Shown here piece by piece: positions 49,688 through 57,582 of a stretch of 64,000 nt of DNA. The notes beneath the pieces are model-generated. The model worked only from the letters and a program-made list of their open reading frames with translations. It was not told the DNA's origin and did not search any database. Every line of letters begins with the position of its first letter. The first letter of the stretch is position 1. The DNA comes from Opitutaceae bacterium (GTDB lineage Bacteria > Verrucomicrobiota > Verrucomicrobiia > Opitutales > Opitutaceae), in assembly GCA_028284235.1 (NCBI GenBank), contig JANQSC010000072.1, forward strand, positions 62,001 through 126,000. Reading direction: 5' to 3'. The position numbers were made by a program, and so were the translations under genes.

Positions 49688-50569
49688 CTAGACGTCGCAG
49701 ATATGCACGGCTGCCTTGAGCGAGGCGAGGGGATCGGGTCCTTTGGGGATGAACTCCTGGGCGACGTAGCCGTCGAAGCCGGTTTCGAGGATCGCCTCCA
49801 TGATGGCGGGATAGTAGAGCTCTTGCGTCGTGTCGATTTCGGCGCGGCCGGGAACGCCGCCGGTGTGGTAGTGGGAATAGTACTCGTGGTTCTTGCGGAT
49901 GGTGGCGATGACGTCGCCTTCCATGATCTGCATGTGGTAAATGTCGTAGAGCAGTTTGAACGCGTCCGAGCCGACCGTGTCGCAGAGGGCGACTCCCCAG
50001 TTGCTGGTGTCGGCCATGTAGTCCGCGTGGTTCACTTTGGAGTTGAGCAGCTCCATGACGACCGTCACGCCGTGCTTTTCCGCGATGGGTGTAATTTGCT
50101 TCAGCCCTTTGGCGCAGTTGGCCAGTCCTTGAATGTCACTCATGCCGTCTCGATTGCCGGAGAAGCAAATGACTTGTTTGTAGCCGGCGGCGCTGATCTT
50201 CGGGCATACCTCTTCGAACCAGGCGATCAGGGTGTCGTGGTTCTCCTCGCGGTTCAGGCCGTTTTTGATGCCTCCGGGAACGCCGGTGACCAGCGAGCAG
50301 CTCAGGCCGTGCTTTTGCAGCGTCGGAAAGTCCTCCACGGCGATGAGGTCGACGGCGGTCAGCCCCATCTTCTTGATCGCCACGCAGAACGGGTCGAGCT
50401 CGATGCCTCTGTAGCACCATTTGCACACCGAGTGGTTGATGTTGCCTTTGAGCTTCCCCCCATGGTGGGCGGCGTGGGCCTGGCTGGTAACGGCGTGCGT
50501 CGCCGCGACGGCGGCGGCTCCGGTGGCCATGGTTTTCAGGGCGGTTCTTCTGGGCATGGAGTCTTTCAT
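49688..50569 (-). CDS. TAT-exported hydroxypyruvate-isomerase-like TIM-barrel protein
   Basis: Sugar-phosphate-isomerase-like protein (AP-endonuclease family 2 fold) of 293 residues. The N-terminus MKDSMPRRTALKTMATGAAA has the twin-arginine motif and an Ala-rich h-region ending near AHA (about residue 33), so it is exported folded to the periplasm. The barrel shows KGNINHSVCKWCYRGIELDP, CFSGNRDGMSDIQGLANCAK, VVMELLNSKVNHADYMADTS (metal-binding Glu region), KLLYDIYHMQIMEGDVI (Asp/His ligands) and GYVAQEFIPKG (Glu ligand). These match hydroxypyruvate isomerase and related epimerases. Exported versions are common in Verrucomicrobia and Planctomycetes; the true substrate is unknown. It converges on the BNR/glycosidase region. 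Confidence 0.9.
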   Translation of the reverse strand: MKDSMPRRTALKTMATGAAAVAATHAVTSQAHAAHHGGKLKGNINHSVCKWCYRGIELDPFCVAIKKMGLTAVDLIAVEDFPTLQKHGLSCSLVTGVPGGIKNGLNREENHDTLIAWFEEVCPKISAAGYKQVICFSGNRDGMSDIQGLANCAKGLKQITPIAEKHGVTVVMELLNSKVNHADYMADTSNWGVALCDTVGSDAFKLLYDIYHMQIMEGDVIATIRKNHEYYSHYHTGGVPGRAEIDTTQELYYPAIMEAILETGFDGYVAQEFIPKGPDPLASLKAAVHICDV

Positions 50570-50789
50570 AGCGGTAAGGGGGTAGATCGTTGAGGGGTTA
50601 GCTTAGGAAAGCGATCCGCTTTGTAAATGACGCACTGAGAATATTGGCCGCTGACAATTAGCGGAGGATTTCGGGGCGCGGAATTTTTTTGATTTCAGTT
50701 TAGTGTAGTTGCGAAATCCGTTCGTCTCTGCCGTAATAGAGGCGTCGTGTCCGTTTTGTGGACCGCTTCGGCGTCCACAAGAACCCCTT

Positions 50790-51335
50790 ATGCCCCAGGA
50801 TTTTACAGATCAAAACCGATGGTTCGAGGAGAAGCTGCGGCCCCACGAACCGATGCTCAGAGGCTGGTTGAAGAGTCGTTTCCCCGCTGACTGCGACATC
50901 GACGACGTGCTTCAGGAGTCTTACGTGCGCGTGCTCAAGGCCCGCGAGAGAGAGGAAATGCTCTCGCCGAAGGCGTTTCTTTTCGCCACGGCCCGAAATC
51001 TGGCGGTGGACATGGTGCGCCGAAAGCGATTCTTGAACGCGGAAACTTTGGTGGAGAACGACGCGCTGGCGGTGCTCGACGAGCGAGCGGGCTTGCGGGA
51101 GACTATTTCAAAGAACCAGGAGCTGGAACTGCTGACGAAGGCGATACAGTCGCTGCCCGAGCGGTGCCGCAGAATTTTCACGCTTCGAAAGGTGTACTGC
51201 CTGTCCCAGCCGGAGATCGCCGCGAAGATGGGTGTGTCGGTACACACGGTCTCGGCTCAGCTGACGATTGGGGTCCGAAAATGCCGGGACTATATGGAGG
51301 CTCATTGCGACCGGAGAGGATTACTGAGACGATGA
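50790..51335 (+). CDS. ECF RNA-polymerase sigma factor (FecI-like, second)
   Basis: Sigma factor of 181 residues. The ATG at 50790 (MPQDFTDQNRWFEEKL) is chosen over a longer frame because the family begins near this point. Region 2: CDIDDVLQESYVRVLKARER and PKAFLFATARNLAVDMVRRK. Region 4: IQSLPERCRRIFTLRKVYCL and SQPEIAAKMGVSVHTVSAQL. The stop overlaps the next start (ATGA), exactly as in the first sigma/FecR pair of this window. It should activate the STN receptor gene at 52.7 kb. Confidence 0.93.
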   Translation: MPQDFTDQNRWFEEKLRPHEPMLRGWLKSRFPADCDIDDVLQESYVRVLKAREREEMLSPKAFLFATARNLAVDMVRRKRFLNAETLVENDALAVLDERAGLRETISKNQELELLTKAIQSLPERCRRIFTLRKVYCLSQPEIAAKMGVSVHTVSAQLTIGVRKCRDYMEAHCDRRGLLRR

Positions 51336-52393
51336 ACGAGAACGAGAACAGAGGCGCCGACAACGAGCGCATGGACAAGGAAGCGGCCGAGTGGCTGGTG
51401 AAGCGCGACCGCGGATTCACTCCCGAGGAGCAGGACGCGTTTTTCCTTTGGCTAGGCGAGAATCCGAAGCACGGAGACTATTTCGCCGGGCAAAGCGAAA
51501 CGTGGCAGGAGTTCGACCTCCTCGCCCAGTGGCTGCCGGAGCACAGCGAGGAGCCTAATCCCGACTTGCTCGCCCACGGAATGCCCCGACGGCACTGGGG
51601 GCATTGGCGAACTGTGACCGCTATGGCCGCGTCGATCGCCGCGATCTTCTTCATCTGGTCGGCTTGGTTCGGGGACGTCGGCGAGGCTCCGGTCAAGACT
51701 GAGCACATTGTCGCGGGCGATTACGGCTACCATGTCCTGGAGGACGGGTCCGAGCTCGATATGAATCGCGGGGCCGAGGTGCTGGTGGAGTACTCGGACG
51801 ATACTCGACTGGTGAGGCTGTTGACGGGCGAAGTTCATTTCACCGTGGCGAAAAATCCTGACCGGCCGTTTGTCGTCCGAGCGCGCGGGGCGGATGTGCG
51901 GGCGATCGGGACGGCGTTCAACGTGTTGCTCCAGTCCGACAAGGTGGAGGTGTTGGTGACGGAGGGGAAGGTGCGCATGGAGCCTTCGAGTCTTGCTACA
52001 GGAGACGGCTCGTTCTTAAGCCGGTCGGCGCCTCCTCAAGCCCTTGACCTGGCTGTGGGGCAACGGTCGATTTTCCTGCTGGAGGCGGAGAATCCGAAGT
52101 TCGAGCTCGATGTGGTCGCCCCTAACGCCATCGAGGAGATCCTCTCCTGGAAGCACGAGACGCTCGAGTTCGACGAGACGCCGCTCGCGGAGGCGGTGCT
52201 CGAATTCAATCGAAGGAACGACATTCAGTTGGTCATCGCCGACGAGGCCTTGCGCCTGGAGCCGATTGGAGGGACCTTTCGTTCCAACAATGTGGACGGG
52301 TTTACCAATTTGCTGGAGACGGTGTTTGTCGACGTGATCGATGTGGAAAGAACCAGCGACGCGGAAATTGTCCTGAAAAAACGAGTGAACTAG
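51332..52393 (+). CDS. FecR-like anti-sigma/signal-transducing membrane protein (second)
   Basis: Inner-membrane regulator of 353 residues. Cytoplasmic DUF4880 part about 14-60 (AAEWLVKRDRGFTPEEQDAF, LWLGENPKHGDYFAGQ); TM helix about 96-113 (MAASIAAIFFIWSAWF). FecR domain about 125-230 (LEDGSELDMNRGAEVLVEYS, RPFVVRARGADVRAIGTAFN); C-terminal receptor-contact part about 285-350 (DETPLAEAVLEFNRRNDIQL). It overlaps the sigma gene by 4 bp. A small hairpin AGCCCT/AGGGCT (52395-52410) follows its stop and may be a weak terminator. Confidence 0.92.
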   Translation: MNENENRGADNERMDKEAAEWLVKRDRGFTPEEQDAFFLWLGENPKHGDYFAGQSETWQEFDLLAQWLPEHSEEPNPDLLAHGMPRRHWGHWRTVTAMAASIAAIFFIWSAWFGDVGEAPVKTEHIVAGDYGYHVLEDGSELDMNRGAEVLVEYSDDTRLVRLLTGEVHFTVAKNPDRPFVVRARGADVRAIGTAFNVLLQSDKVEVLVTEGKVRMEPSSLATGDGSFLSRSAPPQALDLAVGQRSIFLLEAENPKFELDVVAPNAIEEILSWKHETLEFDETPLAEAVLEFNRRNDIQLVIADEALRLEPIGGTFRSNNVDGFTNLLETVFVDVIDVERTSDAEIVLKKRVN

Positions 52394-52653
52394 TAGCCCT
52401 TTGGAGGGCTGATAAATACAAAAATATAGTTAATTAACGGATACATTGTCGCGGATATTTGTTCGCGAAAAACTCTCTTGAATCCTCGAGAGAGGATTTG
52501 TCGTTTGTATCCAGTTTTTGAGGTTTTTTCATTTAGCGCTGGAATTGTATGCCAATTTGTTGGTTGGTATGGGCCTAATTTTGATGTCCTTGCTGGACAG
52601 CGCCGGATAACGCTATATTTCTTTTAGTGTAATTCAAACGTTCAACCGTCAAG

Positions 52654-52674
52654 AGGGGCGAACCAAGCGCCCCT
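52654..52674 (+). promoter_or_regulatory. Leader hairpin before the second STN receptor
   Basis: AGGGGCG (52654-52660) pairs perfectly with CGCCCCT (52668-52674) around AACCAAG, 10 bp upstream of the start codon, close enough to affect ribosome access. It matches the hairpin at 36747-36769 in position and in part of the sequence. The 291-bp gap 52394-52684 before it is AT-rich and must hold the promoter. Confidence 0.5.
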
Positions 52675-52684
52675 ATGTCAAACT

Positions 52685-55600
52685 ATGCCCCACGTAATCT
52701 CTCTGTGTTTACAGACGCTCCGTCTGCGAGCGCGCTGGAGAGTGGGTTGCATACTGGCGGTCGGGGCCTTGTTGAATGGCGCCTTTGTTCCCGCGGTTGC
52801 GGATACGAGCGCGTCGAACTACGACATCCCCGAAGGAAAGGCGATCAAGACTCTCAAACTGGCGGCCAAGCAAGGCGACGTGGACATCATGTTCGCCGCG
52901 TCGGCCATCAAGGGAGTGACGACGAGCGCCATCGAAGGGGTCTTCACGGCGCAGGAGGCGCTCGACGGAATGCTGGCGGAGACTTCGCTCTTCGCCGTCC
53001 AGGACGAAGGTTCTGGAGCGTTCGCGATCGTTCCTGCCCCGAAAGAAGACACCGGCGATTCCGTTTCGGGGGCTATGGCAACTCGAAATACTGAACTAAG
53101 AAATACACCTGTAATGATTAATCAAAATCGGAAATCGAGCAACGTGCTCAAAGCCGTCCTATCGTTGACCGCGATGGGGGGCTGGCTGGATTCGATGGCT
53201 CAAAGCGACGACGTCGTCGAGCTATCGCCTTTCACTGTGGAATCGTCGGACGACTTTGGCTATCGCAAAACCAACGCGATGACTGCGACGAAAATCGGTA
53301 CTAGCATTTTGGAGACACCTCTCAACATCTCTGTAATCTCCAGGGAGCTCCTGGACGACTTGGCGGTGGAGAACTCGGTGAGCGCCTTTAGCTACACCTC
53401 CGGCGTAATGACGAACTACGACAGCGCCACGAGCATCCTGCCTCCCGGGGCGGACGGAGGCGTCAAGATCCGCGGGTTCGGTACGAGTTTCGTCTATCAG
53501 GACGGAGTGCGCCGCTTCTCCTCGTTCCACATCGATGGAATGGACAGAACGGAAGTGGTCAAGGGCCCGGTCGGCCTCTACTTTGGCCGGTCCGACCCGG
53601 GCGGGATTATCAACTTCGTATCCAAAAAACCGAACTACATCGACCGAACCGTGGTGAAGCTCACCACGGGGAACGACAGTTTCTTCAAAGGGGTCGTCGA
53701 CCACCAGGGAGTGCTTTCCGAAAACGCGCTCGCCTACCGAGTGACCTTGTCCAAGCGCGACGGCGACGACTGGCTTGATTCGGTCAGCTGGGACGAGGAG
53801 TATTTTCTTGGCTCTATCGCCTGGCGGCCTACGGAGAAGGTGGACGTCCTTTTCCAGTACGAGGATTTCGACCAGAGCAAGACGGGCGGAACGGTTCCGG
53901 CGATCGTCGCCAATTCCAGGTATCTGGCCGCGGCGGACAACGGAAGCCTGATTATCGGTGAAGATGGACGGGCTGAGGGATTGGGGGCGTATGGGCAACG
54001 GATCTTCGCGGAGACCGGCGAGGACATTCGTACATTCGACAGCTACTACTTCCCGAACAACAACTTCGCCTTCAACCGAAATGGCCCGGGGGCGTTTGAC
54101 AACAACACGAACGAGACATTCAGCATTATTAGCAGCTTCGCCTTGTCCGACAATCTGGACTTCCGTTTGACCTACGTGGACAACCAAACGGACGGCGAGA
54201 TTTCCTGGTTCATCAACCAGGACCCGCACCAGGCGCCGAACACAATGGCGGCGTTCGGCAACAACGGGGACCCGAATTGCTTCACTTGCATCAACTACGG
54301 CTTCTTCATCTCGCCGAGCTTCGCGCCGGACGGCTCCACCTTTTCGCCGGGCCGCCAGGCGGACGTGCACGACTATGAAACGATCCAGGCCGACTTGAGC
54401 TACAACTTCAACGCTCTAGGCGGTCGCCACACGCTCATCGCGTCCTTCGAAACGATCGACGACTCTTTCACGCAGTACGGATTCCTGACTGACCGGGACG
54501 CGTTCATCGCCGCGGGCGGCATTCCTGGCGGGGTGAGCGGATTCGGCGACGACAACGTCAGCGACGCGTCCAACCAGATTCTCATGCAACGGCGCCAGCA
54601 GCTGGTGGATTGGGGACTGATTGGCGAGGAGGACCGGATTCCAGGACGCGGCGGACCGTGGTCGAGCTTGTATGTCGATGTCACGGACCCGAACGCCCAG
54701 ATTCCGAATATGGCCGACTTTATCGGCAACCGCACAGTTCGTTCCCGCAGCGGCAGCGACTCCACCGATCGAGGAATCTCATTGGCCTACCAGGGCAAGT
54801 TCTTGGAGGATCGCCTCCAATTTCTGGCCGGCGTCCGGAAGCAAGAGTACGACGTAATCGACGCGTCCGTGAATACCGAAGGAGTGCGTTCGACTTCGGG
54901 GCAGGAGCTCAATTTCGAGGAAACCGTATTCACGGCGGGCGCGAACTTCGAGGTTTCGGACCGCACGTTCCTGTACGCCAGCTACAGCGAGAATTTCGTC
55001 CCGAGCCGGTCCGCCAACGACGTTTGGGAAAACCGCGACACGGGGGCCACCGTCGGAGGCGATCGGGTGGATCCCCAAATCGGTGAAGGCATCGAGATCG
55101 GCATCAAGACGAACATGGACAACGGAAAGGTGAGCGGAACGCTGAGCCTCTTCAATCTCAAGCGAGCGAACATCGACATCCAAGACCTGGCCCGCGGCGA
55201 GGCGCTGGCCAACGAGAACGAGCTGGACGGCGACCCCGACAACGGGCCGTGGTTCAACCAGGACTCGGGCGAGCCGGCGGGATCGCTTCGCATTCCGAGC
55301 TTCCGATTCGCCGGGGGCGAGCAGGAAGTCGAAGGCGGGGAAGCGGAAGTAATCTTCACCCCCAACGAGAACTTCCAGGCCATCGTGTTCTTCAACTACT
55401 TCTGGACGGCCGAGTGGACCCGGAAGGATCCGTCGCTGATCAACGTGGCCCGAGGGGGGCTCTACACGGGGAACTTCGGCAACGACGGTCGTGACGCTAT
55501 TCCGGATCGCATGGAGAATGTTCCAGATCTCAACTACGGATTCTGGGGTTCCTATTCGTTCACCGAAGGCGTAATGGAGAATTGGAAGTTCGGATTCGGC

Positions 55601-55837
55601 GGAAACTACGCGGCGGAGCAGATCCACGAGGTGCGCACGAACTTCAATCCCTACGTTACGGGCGACTGGTGGCGCTTCGATGCCATGGCTCAGTACCAGT
55701 TTGGCGATGTCGAAGGGGGCAACCCTTGGAAAGCTCAACTGAACATCAGCAATCTCTTTGACGAGGAGTATATCACGGGGTCGTTTGGAATCTCTCCCAC
55801 GAGAGAATGGAAACTGTCCCTGCGAAAGGCCTTCTAA
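52685..55837 (+). CDS. STN-containing TonB-dependent transducer (second), with internal signal-like segment
   Basis: Outer-membrane receptor of 1050 residues. The first signal peptide (WRVGCILAVGALLNGAFVPAVA, about 18-39) is followed by the STN domain (about 44-118; YDIPEGKAIKTLKLAAKQGD, IMFAASAIKGVTT and AQEALDGMLAETSLFAV). At Met144 (ATG 53114) a second signal-like stretch begins, MINQNRKSSNVLKAVLSLTA with GGWLDSMAQ (about 144-172), then ELSPFTVESSDDFGYRKTN, plug (IRGFGTSFVYQDGVRRF, VVKGPVGLYFGRSDPGGIIN) and barrel ending SLRKAF. The internal ATG again lies in an AT-rich patch. It is not a close paralogue of the 36.8-kb receptor; the plug looks more like siderophore-type receptors. It follows its own sigma/FecR pair. 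Confidence 0.92.
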   Translation: MPHVISLCLQTLRLRARWRVGCILAVGALLNGAFVPAVADTSASNYDIPEGKAIKTLKLAAKQGDVDIMFAASAIKGVTTSAIEGVFTAQEALDGMLAETSLFAVQDEGSGAFAIVPAPKEDTGDSVSGAMATRNTELRNTPVMINQNRKSSNVLKAVLSLTAMGGWLDSMAQSDDVVELSPFTVESSDDFGYRKTNAMTATKIGTSILETPLNISVISRELLDDLAVENSVSAFSYTSGVMTNYDSATSILPPGADGGVKIRGFGTSFVYQDGVRRFSSFHIDGMDRTEVVKGPVGLYFGRSDPGGIINFVSKKPNYIDRTVVKLTTGNDSFFKGVVDHQGVLSENALAYRVTLSKRDGDDWLDSVSWDEEYFLGSIAWRPTEKVDVLFQYEDFDQSKTGGTVPAIVANSRYLAAADNGSLIIGEDGRAEGLGAYGQRIFAETGEDIRTFDSYYFPNNNFAFNRNGPGAFDNNTNETFSIISSFALSDNLDFRLTYVDNQTDGEISWFINQDPHQAPNTMAAFGNNGDPNCFTCINYGFFISPSFAPDGSTFSPGRQADVHDYETIQADLSYNFNALGGRHTLIASFETIDDSFTQYGFLTDRDAFIAAGGIPGGVSGFGDDNVSDASNQILMQRRQQLVDWGLIGEEDRIPGRGGPWSSLYVDVTDPNAQIPNMADFIGNRTVRSRSGSDSTDRGISLAYQGKFLEDRLQFLAGVRKQEYDVIDASVNTEGVRSTSGQELNFEETVFTAGANFEVSDRTFLYASYSENFVPSRSANDVWENRDTGATVGGDRVDPQIGEGIEIGIKTNMDNGKVSGTLSLFNLKRANIDIQDLARGEALANENELDGDPDNGPWFNQDSGEPAGSLRIPSFRFAGGEQEVEGGEAEVIFTPNENFQAIVFFNYFWTAEWTRKDPSLINVARGGLYTGNFGNDGRDAIPDRMENVPDLNYGFWGSYSFTEGVMENWKFGFGGNYAAEQIHEVRTNFNPYVTGDWWRFDAMAQYQFGDVEGGNPWKAQLNISNLFDEEYITGSFGISPTREWKLSLRKAF

Positions 55838-55879
55838 GAGCGGAATGGGAGGGAAGCGTTGTCTGAAGTGAATAATTGG

Positions 55880-55909
55880 ATACCCCTCGGCTGGCGAGTC
55901 GAGGGGTAT
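55880..55909 (+). terminator. Terminator-like hairpin after the second STN receptor
   Basis: ATACCCCTCG (55880-55889) pairs perfectly with CGAGGGGTAT (55900-55909) over a 10-nt loop, followed by TCTCG. The T-tract is poor but the stem and position 43 bp after the stop support termination. Confidence 0.65.
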
Positions 55910-55959
55910 TCTCGTAGATCCAGCAGGCAGGGCAATCGGATAGTCCAGCAATTGTAATA

Positions 55960-57582
55960 ATGAGATTCACTACGCACATTTGCGAGCTTCGTCGCTCGAG
56001 TCGCGCTTTAACTGCGACGTTCTTGCTTTGTATCACGACGTTCGCTGCGAATTCAACCGCGGACGAAAATGACGCGATCACTCTGCTCACCATTGGCAAT
56101 AGTTTCGCGGACAACGCGACGCGATTCCTCGAGCAGATCGGCGAGTCGACGGGCCGCCCCATCCGGGTTTCCAAGGCGAATTTGGGAGGGTCGAGTCTCG
56201 AGCGGCACGCCCGGCACTTGGATTTGTACCGAAAAAACAATGACGCTCCGAGTGGGCGTCCCTACAAGGGCTGGAAGAGTTCGGGAAAAGACCGACTTAG
56301 TCTTGTGGAGGCATTGGAATCGGAAGACTGGGATTTCGTGTCGCTGCAGCAGTTGAGCCGACTGAGTTTCAAGGAGGACACGTTCGAACCCTACCTCGGG
56401 CAGCTTGTGGAGGCGATACGCGAACATGCTCCGAACGCTCAAATCGTCATTCACCAAACCTGGGCGTATCGTAGCGACAGCGAACTGTTTCAAAACGGCG
56501 CGTTGACGCAAGCTGCGATGCACGAGGGCTTGACCGACGCGTACGACAAGGCGGCGGCTCGCTACGGACTGAAGGTCGTTCCGGTGGGCGACGCCTTTCG
56601 AATCGCCCGGGCGATGAGGCTTTGGTATTTCGAGGAGTCGGATCCAGATTTTAACTACAAAAACCCCGAACCCGGAGCGTTGCCGCGTCAAGACGGGAGT
56701 CTGACCGTGGGCTGGCGCTGGCGAACGAATCGGGAGACGGGTGCAAACGAGTTCGGCTTGGATGCGAACCACGCGAATTTGGCGGGATGCTATCTGGGCT
56801 CGTGCGTATTCTATGAAGCGCTGACGGGCGCGAACGCGCGAATGTTGGACTGGCGTCCGGCGGAATTGAGCGATCGACAGGCGGAATCGCTGCGTCAGGC
56901 GGCCCGCAAGGCGGTTGCGGCGCGCGTTCTCGACGAGGGGTTTGTCTCGATTTTCAATGGCGAGAATCTCGATGGCTGGGATGGAGACCCTTCGTATTGG
57001 CGAGTCGAGGACGGCGTGCTCGTCGGCGAAGTGACTGAAGAGACGATTTTGCAACGCAACAGTTTTATCATCTGGCGTGGCGGCGAGCCCGACGACTTCG
57101 AGCTGAAGGTCGAGTACCGCGTCTCGGGGGAAGGGAATAGCGGCTTGAGCTATCGCAATGTCCAGCTCGAGGACGCTCCGTGGTCGCTGTCGGGGTATCA
57201 GGCGGACATCGATGGCCGCTATCACGAAAAGCGAATTCCAAGGCAACGCTACACGGGGCAGATGTGGGAAGAACGGGGGCGTCGGTTTCTCGCCTTGCTG
57301 GGCGAGATCGTTCAAATCGATGAGACCGGAGAGGCAGTCGTCATTGGCTCTCTAGGCGACTGGGAGGAGCTGGAGCCGGTTTTCAAGGAGGAGGATTGGA
57401 ATGAGTACCACGTCATCGCGCGCGGGAACGTGATGACCCATATTGTAAACGGCCAGGTGACCAGTATCGTGATCGACGACGATAAGAAGAACCGGCGGAT
57501 GAAAGGGCTGATCGGCGTCCAGGTGCACACGGGACCGCCGCAGACAATTGAGTATCGGAATTTTCGACTAAAGCGTCTTTGA
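55960..57582 (+). CDS. Secreted SGNH-like (DUF4886) plus DUF1080 fusion protein
   Basis: Secreted two-domain protein of 540 residues, signal peptide about 16-35 (ALTATFLLCITTFAANSTA). The N-terminal domain (about 40-295) is SGNH/DUF4886-like: LLTIGNSFADNATRFLEQIG carries the nucleophile-type Ser, SKANLGGSSLERHA the Gly block, and LDANHANLAGCYLGSCVFYE the Asp-x-x-His pair. The C-terminal domain (about 320-540) is DUF1080, a lectin-like sandwich also known as 3-keto-disaccharide hydrolase: GFVSIFNGENLDGWDGDPSY, WRVEDGVLVGEV, NSGLSYRNVQL and the terminal VQVHTGPPQTIEYRNFRLKR. An esterase joined to a 3-keto-glycoside hydrolase is plausible. Its stop overlaps the next frame. Confidence 0.85.
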   Translation: MRFTTHICELRRSSRALTATFLLCITTFAANSTADENDAITLLTIGNSFADNATRFLEQIGESTGRPIRVSKANLGGSSLERHARHLDLYRKNNDAPSGRPYKGWKSSGKDRLSLVEALESEDWDFVSLQQLSRLSFKEDTFEPYLGQLVEAIREHAPNAQIVIHQTWAYRSDSELFQNGALTQAAMHEGLTDAYDKAAARYGLKVVPVGDAFRIARAMRLWYFEESDPDFNYKNPEPGALPRQDGSLTVGWRWRTNRETGANEFGLDANHANLAGCYLGSCVFYEALTGANARMLDWRPAELSDRQAESLRQAARKAVAARVLDEGFVSIFNGENLDGWDGDPSYWRVEDGVLVGEVTEETILQRNSFIIWRGGEPDDFELKVEYRVSGEGNSGLSYRNVQLEDAPWSLSGYQADIDGRYHEKRIPRQRYTGQMWEERGRRFLALLGEIVQIDETGEAVVIGSLGDWEELEPVFKEEDWNEYHVIARGNVMTHIVNGQVTSIVIDDDKKNRRMKGLIGVQVHTGPPQTIEYRNFRLKRL

